Below, piece by piece: positions 36,194 to 47,391 of a stretch of DNA of 64,000 nucleotides. Source of the stretch: Pratylenchus scribneri. Its lineage: Eukaryota; Nematoda; Chromadorea; Rhabditida; Pratylenchidae. How positions within the stretch are numbered: the first letter of the stretch is position 1; each line of letters begins with the position of its first letter. Below the pieces are notes generated by a model that ran no database searches, was not told where the DNA came from, and saw only the letters and a list, made by a program, of their open reading frames with translations. The stretch covers positions 62,001-126,000 of the forward strand of contig JAQSEB010000189.1 in the NCBI GenBank assembly GCA_030063045.1, read 5' to 3'. The position numbers and the translations under genes were made by a program.

Positions 36194-37085
36194 AGAAGAA
36201 ATCGAAAATTAATATTTTGTTGGAATTATTTGTATAAATGCTAAGTGACATAATTTGGGAGAGAGTTATTTATTTATTAAAATATTTTATCAAACTCACC
36301 CCATTCTCAACAAAGTTTATAACAAGAAATCAATTAAAAATGTAAAGCATCTATTATAAGAGGGAAAAAAATTTTTCCATAAAATATATTAGAACAAATT
36401 TCTTAAAAATATTATTAAAGGATGATATTTGTAAACATTAAATATAATTGCAATTTGATCAAAAAAAAAATAAAATTTAATTGAAAAAATAAATTTATAA
36501 AAGAAAAAACAATCTTTTTCTAATTTAATGTAAGGAATTCAGTGAACATACATCAAAAACTTTACTATTTTGTAGTAATAAAACTGCTAGGAAATATAAA
36601 AATTCGAATGGGAATAATTATTTGAATCGCCACTAAAATAATGAAAAAAAGTCTAGGAGATTCGTCCAATATTTTTAAACATACATTTACCATCGCCAGA
36701 ATTGTCATTGTATCAGGCCAGGAATAAAAAATTACAATTAAATATATTAAAGAAAAATTATATATATGAATACAACCTTAATCTTGGATAATTATTTTAA
36801 ATATTTTAAAATTATATTATTTTTTTTTCAATTATTAAGAAATATGACGCATTTTAATTAAAAAATTTTTTTATAAAATGATTACTATTGCATCATAAGA
36901 ATTATATAAGAATTTGTTTAATTTTATCATTTAATCATTTAAAAAAATGTAAAATTAAATACTAATCGAATAAATAAAAAGACCTATCCTTGCTAGTTAA
37001 AATTGTCTTTTATTGAATATCGATGGAAGGATAGAGAAATGAAATTATTAAAATTTTTTTAAATTTTTGTGAAGAGAGATTACAG

Positions 37086-37157
37086 TTCATCAATTTTGAA
37101 ACATATAGAGGCCGGATCAATTCAGCGCCCATATGTATAATATGCCATGATGAATGA
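37086..37157 (+). CDS. exon-like island with CxxC
   Basis: Acceptor GATTACAG, then FINFETYRGRINSAPICIIC and HDE to TGA. The ICIICHDE end resembles the start of a RING-type CxxC, but nothing further is seen. Family not claimed. Confidence 0.35.
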   Translation, partial: FINFETYRGRINSAPICIICHDE

Positions 37158-37582
37158 AAACCAAGTTATCGTTATAAAAATATGATAATTTTAAGTTAAT
37201 AAATTTTTTAAATAATTTATTAGTACATAAAAATCTAAAAGGAAAATAACTTAAAATTAATAAAATTATATTAATAATTATGATGTCATCCTTGAATTCA
37301 CCACTTTTTAATAATGCTATATTAATTAATTAATATTTATTTTGATAAAATTTCACTTTAATTCAAAATTATTAAAAATAATTTGATAAATATAATCCAT
37401 AAAAATGCAATCGACAATTAAATGAAATATAAAATATTAATATAATTGACTGAAACTAGTAAAATAGACAAAATAATGAAAAATATTAATAAAAGAAACC
37501 ATTTTAATAATTTAGAATGTAAATTTAAAAAAATTACCAAAATTTTTTATTAATTTAAAATTAAAACATATTGATAATAAAA

Positions 37583-37651
37583 ATGAAGATTTATAATGAC
37601 GGCAAAAATCTCTTACTAGGAATAGATGAAATCGACATCGCCAAAGAATAA
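37583..37651 (+). CDS. 22-codon ORF
   Basis: ATG-to-TAA: MKIYNDGKNLLLGIDEIDIA then KE. Coding-like. Sits 93 bp before the next plus-strand ORF and may be its upstream exon. Confidence 0.3.
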   Translation: MKIYNDGKNLLLGIDEIDIAKE

Positions 37652-37743
37652 TTAAATTATGATAAAAAAAAATTAATTTAATATTAGATCAATAAATAAT
37701 GAAAAATAGAACAAAGAGTTTATTTGTTTTTTAAGTGATCAAT

Positions 37744-37956
37744 ATGAGCATTGTCAAAGTACTGAAAATAGAGAACATTAAGCTTATTACTAATTTTCAG
37801 AAAAAAAATATTAATGAATTAAGACAAGAGAATGCATATTTGGTAAAATTTGAAAAATCTCTTTGGTTTCCGCCATGCTTGCCTCAAAATATGCGAATGT
37901 CCTTTACTGCTAAATTAATGGAATTGCAAAAAATTAAATTATTTAAAATAAAATAA
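37744..37956 (+). CDS. 70-codon ORF, possible coiled coil
   Basis: From ATG 37744: MSIVKVLKIENIKLITNFQK, then INELRQENAYLVKFEKSLWF and PPCLPQNMRMSFTAKLMELQ. The frame is open three more codons upstream. Leucine/glutamate helix followed by a Pro/Cys turn. Unknown family. Confidence 0.45.
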   Translation: MSIVKVLKIENIKLITNFQKKNINELRQENAYLVKFEKSLWFPPCLPQNMRMSFTAKLMELQKIKLFKIK

Positions 37957-39594
37957 ATATTTTTAAAATAAAAATATATATATTGTTAAATCAAATTATT
38001 ATTAATAAAAATTTGAAATTCTAAAGAATTACAAAATGAATTTAAAAAAATATTCGTAAAAGGTTATTTGAATTCTGGTAATTCATATTATTATAATTTT
38101 AAATATAGATATTTTGTTTAAAAAATCTAGAAAAATATGTTGTTCTTAAAGTTACGATCATTTTGCATTGATTTAAAATATGAAGAATTTTTTGGCTAAA
38201 AATAAAAAAGAAAATTTAAAAAAATACATTTTTAAAAATTATTTTTTTTGATAAATTTAAAATTAAATATATTTCTTAGATTTAATCTTGCTTGAAATTT
38301 TTTTAGATTTAATCCAGAAAAATATTCAGAATAAACCTTATTATTAAAATTTTTTAACAATTAAATAATTTAAAATAAATATATTCTTACAATATATATT
38401 TTCCATTATAGAAAAGCAAAGACAATTTATTTTTGATTCGAAAAAGTAAATTGTAATTAAAAGATTGCCTAAAAAAATAAAATATTTTTTAAATGATCCG
38501 AAAAAAAATTATAAAAATAAAAAATTATAAGTCATTTTATAATATTAGAATGCTATAAAATTTTAATGAAAAAATCTTCTTAACTAGAAGAAAAAAAATA
38601 CTTTTTTACACTGAATGAAATAAAATATTAAATATAAATTTTTCTTAGTTAATAAAAATTTAAAATATTTTAAATAAAATTTTAATAGAGTTTTATAATT
38701 AATTTGAATTGAATAATATAAATTAAATTTTAAAAAAAAATAAAAATATTATAATTAAAATGATTAATAAAGTAAAAGAAAATTTAGAATAAGAAAAAGA
38801 ATTTATATTATTAAAAATTCAAAAGCTAATGTAATTTATTCTTTTTTAAATATAAGTTAATGCAAATTTCGCAATACCTTTATTATAAATGAATGAAGTA
38901 TTGTTTATTTTTATTTTTAACCTTAAATGTATCACTTATTCCAATAAATTGCTTGAGCGCATGTTTCGATAAAAAATAATTTAGATATAAATAATTTAAA
39001 AATTATAAAGGGAAAGTCTATTATCTAGAAAATAAACTACCTATAAATAAAATAATTTAATAAAAAATATGTGCATAAAAATTGACTAAATTTATTAACA
39101 AAATTCAAAAAATCAAATTTAAAACATCTCTCAAAATTTACTTAATATAAATATTAATTGATATTATTAGAAAATAAACATAAGCGTAAAAGTCTTATTA
39201 AGTAATGATAAAATTTTAATTGTTAATATTTACTACAATATCATTTTCAAGATAAAAGAATTAACGACCAACGCTAATAATTAAATTGAAAAATATATAA
39301 AATATTTATAAAATAAATTTTTGTGTGAATATATTTTATTAAAAAAATTCGATTTAGGAGTGTCAATATATAGAGGAAAATTTATAAATTAAATTAAATA
39401 TAAAATAATATAAATCAATCCTGATATAAAATTATGAATATTATAAAGATTATATGACTAAAAAAATTTTAAATAAAATAGAGGAGATGTAAAAACCCAT
39501 AGCATAATAATTTAATGAAAATTATATCCTAATTAATATGGCAAATAAAGAAAACTTTGATAATTTAAAAATTTTATTTCTTTTTTTAAAAAAG
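37957..39594. other. AT-rich spacer, no gene seen
   Basis: No island, repeat or RNA recognised in 1.6 kb. Confidence 0.5.
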
Positions 39595-39679
39595 AATTCA
39601 TCCATATATGATGCTTACATTTTTTCTGCTGTAGCAAATATGCAAACTAATGCCAGGAGTGTCCTATTGGAGACAAAAG
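39595..39679 (+). CDS. exon with donor site
   Basis: Reads NSSIYDAYIFSAVANMQTNA then RSVLLETK and a split codon before GTTTATC. The donor is weak but composition and codons are convincing. Could start the gene continuing at 40.0 kb. Confidence 0.45.
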
Positions 39680-40001
39680 GTTTATCATAATCTCCATATA
39701 TTTAGAATTAATAATATTTTTTCTAGGAGATTTTATTTAAAAGAAAAATAAATGAAAAATTAATAATATTTTATTAAAAAATATAATCTTAGAGAAATGA
39801 ATTAGGCTCAAGATTGAAAAAGAGAAAAATTCAAATAATAGCTGATTTATATCAGCAAGATTGAGAATCAGAAATAATGCCATTTTTTCGCTATTGAGAA
39901 TCATAAAAAAATAAAAATTTATTTTATTTAAAAATGTTAGTATAAATAATTTTCTTAATTATATTAAAAAAAATAAATTTCTAATTAATCTGCAATAATA
40001 A

Positions 40002-40535
40002 TTGTTAATTATTAAAATATTTAAATTAATAAATTTTAAGATTGTAATTGTTTGTAATAATATAAATGATATATTATTGGGAACGAGAGATGTGGTCAAT
40101 ATTTTTTATTTAAATTTTATTATCATAAAATACATGAAAATACCTAATAATTTAAAAATAATTATAGAAAAATTTGAAATGTTTTGAAAAAAAAATAAAA
40201 AAAAATTTTCACTCGGAATTGATCATATCAATCAAATCAATTAATAGAAATCGCAATGCACAATTGTATAATTTTTCAAAAATTTCATGGCAAACTGAAA
40301 TTATTGAAAAAATTAAAATTAAATATAAAAAAGATATTTTTATAAAAAAATACTTAAAATTTCATAATTTAAAATCTTAATATGTTGAATTAAAAAATTA
40401 TGTAATGACATCAAAGAATATGTGGTTATTTGGATCAAGAAATTAGGGAAATTATCCGCGTTTGAATATTCAATAAATCAATATACTAATTCTTTAAATG
40501 AGAAAATGGAGAAAAATAAATATAAAGAGAAATAA
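40002..40535 (+). pseudogene. about 175-codon coding stretch in three frames
   Basis: Three plus-strand frames follow each other with almost no gap: 40002-40187 (VCNNINDILLGTRDVVNIFY), 40174-40380 (HSELIISIKSINRNRNAQLY then SWQTEIIEKIKIKYKKD) and 40389-40535 (DIKEYVVIWIKKLGKLSAFE). The first change of frame falls at two A9 runs around 40187-40205. The first and third frames are the same. This looks like one lysine-rich gene with two compensating frame changes, or decay. Family unknown. Confidence 0.4.
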
Positions 40536-41566
40536 CTTATTTTGTAAATAATAAATAATACAGCATTTTCGCAGGCATGCTATGACTCAGTCAAATAAAT
40601 CCATAAAAATGGAAATAAAATATTAAAGTCAAATTATTTGTTAAACAAAATATGATTGTTAAAGATTTTAAAAAATTACGCGAAACAAAATGATATTATA
40701 TTAGAAAAATATAGGAAAATATAAAAAGAAATAAAAATTGTTATTAGTTAATCGCATAATTACATAAAATTATATTTTGAAAAAATACAATATTTTTAGA
40801 GTTATTTTTTATAAAGTGCAGATTTGTGAATTTTTTGAAAATGAGGAAATAAATAAAAAAACAAAATAATATTTATAAATTATAAGAATAAGTGATAATA
40901 AAATAATTTAATTTTACCTGATAGAAGATATATAAAAATTATAATTGCGCACAAATAAAAAAATTGAATCCTAAATTAAGGGAATACTTTTTAAAAAATA
41001 TAATAAATTTTATATTTAATAAAATATCTATTGTTTTAATATTGAAAACAAGAAAAATTTCAATAAAAACTCTGTGTCTCTTTCTTGAATATTTCTCATA
41101 TAGACATGGAAAATATTGTTTTCAATTTTTTATAAATTAATTTTTAAAATAAATATAAAAATTATTTTGCTAATAGGGTTTAAATTAATTTTTAAAAATA
41201 AATGGAAATAATTTACGGAAAATATGAATAATATTAATTTAAGCATTGAAATATTACTATTAATTCTAAATAAAAAAAATTCCATTAATTATTTTTTAAA
41301 ATTTATTAGAAAAATAATTACACTATTAAAAATTGTTTACTCTCTAAAAGAAAAGAATTGAGAAAAATATTTTTTATAAATAAAAATATATTATGAAATA
41401 TCTTTATCAAACAATAAAATTTTTTATTCTTTTTTATAACATCTTCATCCCGAAATAAATATTAACTAACTTTATTTAGAAATTTGAAGAATATCAAAAA
41501 TGGCATTTTTACAGTAACTATTTGAGACTCTAAATAGAAATATAAATTGTTAATTAACGTACTCAC

Positions 41567-41689
41567 TTTATTCACATAAGAAATCTTATATTGTAGAGGA
41601 ATAAAATGAAAATTGTTCGCACGAAAATAACACACGATGACCTGTTTGGATGCAAAAACAAGCAACGTCAAGTTAATTGAGAAGCTAAG
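41567..41689 (-). CDS. 123-bp internal exon, phase 0 at both ends
   Basis: Minus-strand acceptor GGGTGATAG and a GTGAGTACG donor enclose exactly 41 codons: LSFSINLTLLVFASKQVIVC, YFRANNFHFIPLQYKISYVN, K. Both sites are good and the exon is fully open, so it is among the best here. Partly hydrophobic. Protein not recognised. The 69-codon frame 41462-41671 is this exon read into the intron. Confidence 0.55.
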
Positions 41690-42349
41690 CTATCACCCGT
41701 AATAAATGAATATTAATAACTTGTGTTGCTAGAGAAAATCATCAACCCAAAAATTATCCATCAAAAAATAATTCATCATTTAAAATAATTTTTTAAATTA
41801 CAAATTTATTTTATCAATGAAAATAAAAATACTCATTTTTTTAATTAAAAAAATATAATTAGAATAAAAAAATTTTAAAAAATTTCAGATGTAATTAAAA
41901 TTTATTTTTAATAATCTAATAAATAAAATTGCTTTTTTCCTAAATAATAAATAAATTTTTATCAATTTTAAACGATTAAATTTGAAAATATAAAAAATTT
42001 TAAAAGGTTAAAATTTTTTAAAAATATCAGAATAAATAATATTGACTTTTTTCTATATAATAAACAAATTTTTATCAATTGTTATCGATTCAATTTGGAA
42101 ATATAAATATTTAAATAGTTAAAATTTATAAAATATATCTGAATAAATAATACTGCCTTTTTATTATATAATAAATAAATTAATCCATTTTACGATTCAT
42201 TTTAAAAATAAAAATATTTTAAATTCAACGCTTTAATATCGAAAAGGAATTCTTAAATATAATTAAAAATTATTCAAATTAAATTAACTTGATAAATTTT
42301 CTTAAAAAATTGATAAAATTTATCTATTAAAACGGATTCTTCTATTGGA

Positions 42350-42500
42350 GTCACCGTCATGATCAATAGAGTAAATGCATTCCTTGGGTGGTAATGTTTT
42401 TGGACTTTCATTTCTTGGGCGAAATGTTGTTCGATAATTTTACATTTTTATTCCTTGGGAGGCAATGTTTTTTTGTGCAATTTGAGCAAATTTCAGCTGG
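42350..42500. repeat. degenerate repeats in a coding-like island
   Basis: ATTCCTTGGGTGGTAATGTTTTT and ATTCCTTGGGAGGCAATGTT recur about 70 bp apart, with a related TTTCTTGGGCGAAATGTT between them. On minus, two frames are open for more than 30 codons (for example QHFAQEMKVQKHYHPRNAFT). The repeat may be part of a repetitive protein or a short minisatellite. Confidence 0.35.
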
Positions 42501-42528
42501 AGTGGCAATTATAAAGGAAAAGTAATAA

Positions 42529-42714
42529 GTTTTTCTCATAAAAATATTAAAAATATATTCTCATATCGAGCACTACCCTTCTTTTGAAAGCGCGAAGAAG
42601 GTATTCGAGAAGAACTATTTTGCTAAAAATCTGTACAAGTCATTTCACGAGAATCGGCTCAGGAATATTTCTAAAATAAAAGAAATAAAAAGAATAATTA
42701 AACTAATTTTATAA
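42529..42714 (+). CDS. 61-codon open frame, strong coding core
   Basis: No Met start. The core 42562-42675 reads HIEHYPSFESAKKVFEKNYF then AKNLYKSFHENRLRNISK, with varied codons, flanked by A/T filler. Probably an internal exon. Unknown family. Confidence 0.5.
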   Translation, partial: VFLIKILKIYSHIEHYPSFESAKKVFEKNYFAKNLYKSFHENRLRNISKIKEIKRIIKLIL

Positions 42715-42855
42715 GAAAATTTATAAAATAAAATTTAAGATTAATAATATTAATATTGGGTATTTACTGAAATAAACTATAAAATACATATAATTGACTA
42801 AAAATTATTTAAAAAAATCAAAATCAGATAATTTCTTTTGCTGTATTTTCCATAG

Positions 42856-42961
42856 CCTACACAAGGCAATTGATCATATAATGGAATGTGGAAATGTATC
42901 TAATGTTGCTGTTGGGGTCCCTACTGAATTTTATTTAAAAAAAAAGAATTTAGATTATTAA
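42856..42961 (+). CDS. exon, probably same gene as 42.53 kb
   Basis: Acceptor TATTTTCCATAG, then HKAIDHIMECGNVSNVAVGV and PTEF before A/T filler. Same strand and 140 bp after the previous island. Unknown family. Confidence 0.45.
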
Positions 42962-43379
42962 AGAGATATAATTCAGTAAAAAAATAAATAAATTAAAAAA
43001 AACGAAAATTATTTATAAATTTAATAAAAATCTTTAATGTTACATACATATTATTTTAAATTTATTTAATATATATTTATTAGAATTAAAGAAAAAAAAA
43101 TATAGGAATGAAAATTTTTAAAAAAAAAAATTATGAATTGGCAAGAAATAGTATATTATATGAATAAATTTTCAATTAAAAAAGGTTAAAATATTTTTGA
43201 ACCTATTGTCATATAATAAGGATATTGGATTATTTGGATGTACAGAAGTAAATATCTTGATTTCGAGAATAAATGATGAAACAATTTTATAATAAATTTA
43301 TATATAAAAGAAAATTAAATGACCTAATTATCTAATTATTATTCCAATAAATTCAAATGAAAAAAAGTTCAAAAATTTT

Positions 43380-43461
43380 TATGGAATTCCGAACCCAGCC
43401 CTGGTTATGATTTCGCTCGTTGGCTTTCCTTTTCAAATTTTTGATTTTGTCCGAAATATAA
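43380..43461 (-). CDS. basic exon-like island
   Basis: The minus strand reads ISDKIKNLKRKANERNHNQG then WVRNSI. Limits approximate, and another minus frame is also open briefly. Confidence 0.3.
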
Positions 43462-43616
43462 AAGAAAAATTAAATATAAATAAATATAAATTATTCTCTA
43501 AATTATGGGATATTATAAAGTAGTTATATGAAGATATAAAAATATATTTAACCATGAAACACTAAACAAATAAAATAAAATTATAAAAAATTACTTATTC
43601 AATCGAAATAATATAA

Positions 43617-43793
43617 ATTTATCTTAAAAATGAAAAATATATCTTTAAAAGCAATGATATTTACGAAAATCTAACCAATCTCAGGTTCATTCCCAGTTTA
43701 ATGAGAATATTTAAAAATTATATTCTGTCTGACATTTTATTATTCATACTCAAAGCAGAGAAAGAAGGAAAAACACTCAACATTCAAATTTAA
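43617..43793 (+). CDS. 58-codon open frame
   Basis: Reads NDIYENLTNLRFIPSLMRIF then KNYILSDILLFILKAEKEGK, stop at 43791. Helical and leucine/isoleucine-rich, with good codons from about 43670. No Met start; an exon is likely. Confidence 0.4.
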   Translation: MYLKNEKYIFKSNDIYENLTNLRFIPSLMRIFKNYILSDILLFILKAEKEGKTLNIQI

Positions 43794-43947
43794 TAAAAAA
43801 TTAAAGTTAAAAAATTATAAAATTTTCGAAAAAAAATTACGAAAATTTATCGAAAAAATTAATTTATATATTAATATATTTTAAAAATTGACTTTATTTT
43901 TTAATATAATAAAATAATATTATCTGAAATGATATTAAATTAAATAA

Positions 43948-44023
43948 ATATATGTTACGGCCAAAAGTGGAAATCGGCCAAAACCAGTTTTGGCCGATTT
44001 CCACTTTTGGCCGTAACATATAT
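43948..44023. repeat. perfect 76-bp palindrome, 37-bp arms
   Basis: Arms 43948-43984 and 43987-44023 are exact reverse complements around a two-base loop (CA). Outer part ATATATGTTACGGCC, inner part with two GGCCAAAA words. Much richer in G+C than its flanks and sharply bounded. Best read as a minimal inverted-repeat transposon remnant (two ends joined) or a hairpin MITE. The TA steps at both ends would suit a Tc1/mariner-type target but are not decisive. Confidence 0.9.
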
Positions 44024-45457
44024 AAGGAAACTAATCAAATAGCATAAACAATTGGAAGGCGAATGTTAAGGATAATTAAAAAATGCTTAAATTTAATTCA
44101 ATTATTTTTTATTAAATATAATTGAATTTTAAAAAATTAATATTCATATAGCTTGTTTTAATTAAAGATAAAATATTGAATAAAACAAATTTTATATAAA
44201 TTCAATAATAAATATTCATCAACCTAATTTTATATTCATAATAAAAAAAATATAAAAATCAAAAATATTTCTATAATTAATTTTGAAAATAATTTTGATA
44301 AAATTAAAATTTAGAAATAAAAAATTCCAAAAAAGGGAGCTTTCCTGTTAATTTTTTCGAAATTTAATATCTTTGTACTGTCACTTACATACGAAAGACA
44401 TTGGGTCATGACAAATAATAATACTTAATTTTTTTTTTAAATTTAATTTTAAAAAAATATATTTATTAAAAAAGTGCAAAAATATTTTTGAATATCAATG
44501 TGTAAATACAATTTAAAATGCTTTATCAAATACTTAAGCAATTTTACTCTAAAATTTACGGAAAAAATAAAATTTAATTTAAAAAATATGTAAATCGTAC
44601 AAAAATTTTATTTATTAAATAGATAGATAGTCAAATATTTAAAAGATTAAGAAAATTCGCTTATTCAAATATTTCATTTGAAGATTCTTTCGAATATACA
44701 TGGAAATATTTTATATGATGAAGAGAATAAATATAATTTAATATAAAAAATTTATAAAATAATAACTTGGAAGTAAGCCAAAGGATTTTGATCGTATTTA
44801 GGCCACTAAGTTGGAAAATAAAAATTTAATGAATCAAAAAAATTTTCTGTAGAAAAAAATATTTTTAAATTTTATTTCTGACAAAATTTAATACAAATTT
44901 TATTTATATTAAATAAATTAAAAATTAATATTTATATGAATTAATAGCCATCATAGATATTTATTAATGATTTTTATAATAAAATATAACAAATTATTTT
45001 ATGTTTTAAAAATTTATTATAATAATAATATTATAAATCTGACAGATATGTTAAAAAATAATGAATATAAAATTTATTTGTTTTGAAATCTTAAAAAAAA
45101 TATATAATAAATATAAAATAACATAAAATAAAATTTATTAAAATATTGAAAAATAAAATTTTAATAAAGCAAAAAAAAAAATAAATTGATCATTAATTTT
45201 GACTCAAACTTATATTATCTAATCGAATTCAGGATATAATTTAATTAAATAACTAACCGAATACAGAAAATCATAAATTTAAATTATTTTTTCAAATTAA
45301 TTCAAATTTTTTAGATTGTCTTAAAAAATTTTAAGATAATATTCCACAAAATCATTGCGTATTGAATTAAATGCCAATGAGCATTAATTTTTATCTCTTT
45401 TTTTGTTAAAAATATTATAATAAAAATTTTTATAAAAAAACATGAAGACAAATTAAT
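44024..45457. other. AT-rich spacer, weak islands
   Basis: Two weak patches: minus 44385-44410 ends at a GTAAGTG donor (DPMSFV-like reading), and plus 44768-44830 reads NNLEVSQRILIVFRPLSW. Neither is strong enough to call. Confidence 0.4.
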
Positions 45458-45652
45458 TTGTCTTTGGAAGATCTTGAATCAACTGTGTCTTTCGCTTCGA
45501 CCAAGTCCGCGCTAGCCGACAGTTTTTGTTTACAAATTTCAATGCATTTCTTTGTACCGCTAGTCCGTTTAGGGCAAATATATTATCAGGAATGGAGCAC
45601 CAAGGGGAAAATAAAAAAGATGATTCTATTTGTAATTCAATTTTATTTCTGA
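45458..45652 (+). CDS. 64-codon frame, probable exon with frame change
   Basis: Reads LEDLESTVSFASTKSALADS then FCLQISMHFF. The next frame then looks better (SPFRANILSGMEHQGENKKD). No ATG start. G+C rises strongly over 45470-45610. Unknown family. Confidence 0.4.
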   Translation: MSLEDLESTVSFASTKSALADSFCLQISMHFFVPLVRLGQIYYQEWSTKGKIKKMILFVIQFYF

Positions 45653-46140
45653 GAATGCATGATTAAATTTAAAAATATCTTTAAGAAAATTGTGACTAAT
45701 TAAAATATGAATAAAAAAATCTAAAATTTATCGGTATTCTTTGTAAAGTTCAATTTAAAAATAAGTTAACATAATCATCATGAGCATAAGAATGGTAAAA
45801 ATTATTTACTAATTTTGATTAATTTCACTTATCGAATATATAAATTCAATAAAATTATCTAAATCTAATATGATTTTATGATAATTATTAAAAGGAAAAT
45901 TTGAAAAGTAATTTGATGAAAAATAATTAAAAATTACGATTTTGTTAAATTTCCTATTCTTAAAGAAAAAATTTACTAATTATAATTTACTAAAGCTATA
46001 AATTATATCAATAAATCAGAAAAATACGGTAATAATTTGTCCAAAACTTGCCATACTTTATGAAAATATTTGAATAATCGCAGTTAATTTTGAAAAATGA
46101 ATTAGAGAACATTTACATGATCAAAAATTTTAAATAGTTA

Positions 46141-46451
46141 TCTTCCAAAGATTGGATTCATATAGAAGAATTCGCGAAAATTATGGAAGTAAAAAAATCA
46201 TAAACGTTAACTAATGTAAACCGCTTAAAAGTTTTGTCATCATAGAAATTAGCTATGATAAGTTAAAAAAAATACAATCGATTACGAATGCAGCACCTTT
46301 ATTAAAATGTGTCTAATGAATAATTCCAAGAACGGCAAATATTGCAAAGTATGTTAAGAATTGGTCAAGTTTTGAAAGTACAATTATAAATAAAACAAGA
46401 TCAGGGCAATTAAAAAATAATCATTGCTTAATTTTGCCTTTAATAATCTAA
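46141..46451 (+). pseudogene. decayed coding region
   Basis: Pieces on plus: 46141-46203 (SSKDWIHIEEFAKIMEVKKS), a stretch near 46270-46312 (IQSITNAAPLLKCV) and 46320-46451 (IPRTANIAKYVKNWSSFEST). The last two share a frame but are split by TAA TGA. Function unknown. Confidence 0.3.
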
Positions 46452-47162
46452 ATTTTACCATACATTTTTAATTTAAAAATTTTTGATTTATAATGATAAA
46501 ATATTAAACAAAATTTAACTTATTGAAAAATTAATAATGAAATTTATAGAAAAAAAATTTGTCCAATAAAAATTTTCATAATTCATTTTATCTCTAAAAA
46601 ATTGGGTGTTTAAAAATGGATAACAATATAAATGGGCCGCATGGCACATTGAGGAAACTGGATTTATAAAAATAAATATATTTTATATTTTATCAATTAA
46701 AATAAATATTTAATAATAAAATAAAATTAATAAAAATAAATTCTAATTAATTTGATAAAAAATAAATGTAAAAATGTAAATTTATTATTAATTCCTTAAC
46801 CACACCAAAGAATTTTTCTCTTTTCTTTTTTCATTTAAATACATTATTCAATTGTTATTTTATAATCATACAATATTATCAAATTAAATTTTTTCTAATA
46901 AATTTAAATTATCAATCACATTAAATTAAAGATATATTATTTTCTTCAATTTCGAGGAAAGTAGCTATATTTTCTATAAATAAAAGATATCGACGAAAAA
47001 ATAAAAATAATTGAGAAAAATAATTAAAAAAATGAAAATTTATTTGATGAAATTAAATTTGATTGCATTACAGAAAAAAAAATATAAAATAACAAAATAC
47101 ATAAATATTCGTTAATAATATGAAGAAATTCGAAAATCAGTTTAAACAAATAAAAAATTATT

Positions 47163-47391
47163 TGCGGATTCTATGTTGAATTATTAAATTGGTCATTTTC
47201 CCCGAGAAAGATTCGTAATGTGCGGAATCAAAATGGCGAAGTGATTGTCGAATGATAAATAAGTGAAATGGTCATTGGATTATATTGAATATGCCTCTCA
47301 ATTATTATGTTAAAAAGTAATTGATCTATATTCTGTAAATTCAATTGATGAATCGGTCATGGAATTTCTACAATTACAACTCCTGAAATAA
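47163..47391 (+). pseudogene. frameshifted coding fragment
   Basis: First frame: FYVELLNWSFSPRKIRNVRN then QNGEVIVE-TGA. Later frame: VKWSLDYIEYASQLLC, a stop, then DLYSVNSIDESVMEFLQLQL and TAA at 47389. One gene fragment with a frame change and an internal stop. Unknown family. Confidence 0.35.

Noticed and set aside
36652..36728. Minus-strand patch reading YNDNSGDGKCMFKNIGRIS, and a similar weak patch at 46612-46665 (plus, MDNNINGPHGTLRKLDL)
   Set aside because: Coding-like composition, but too short and without clear splice sites or a preferred frame.
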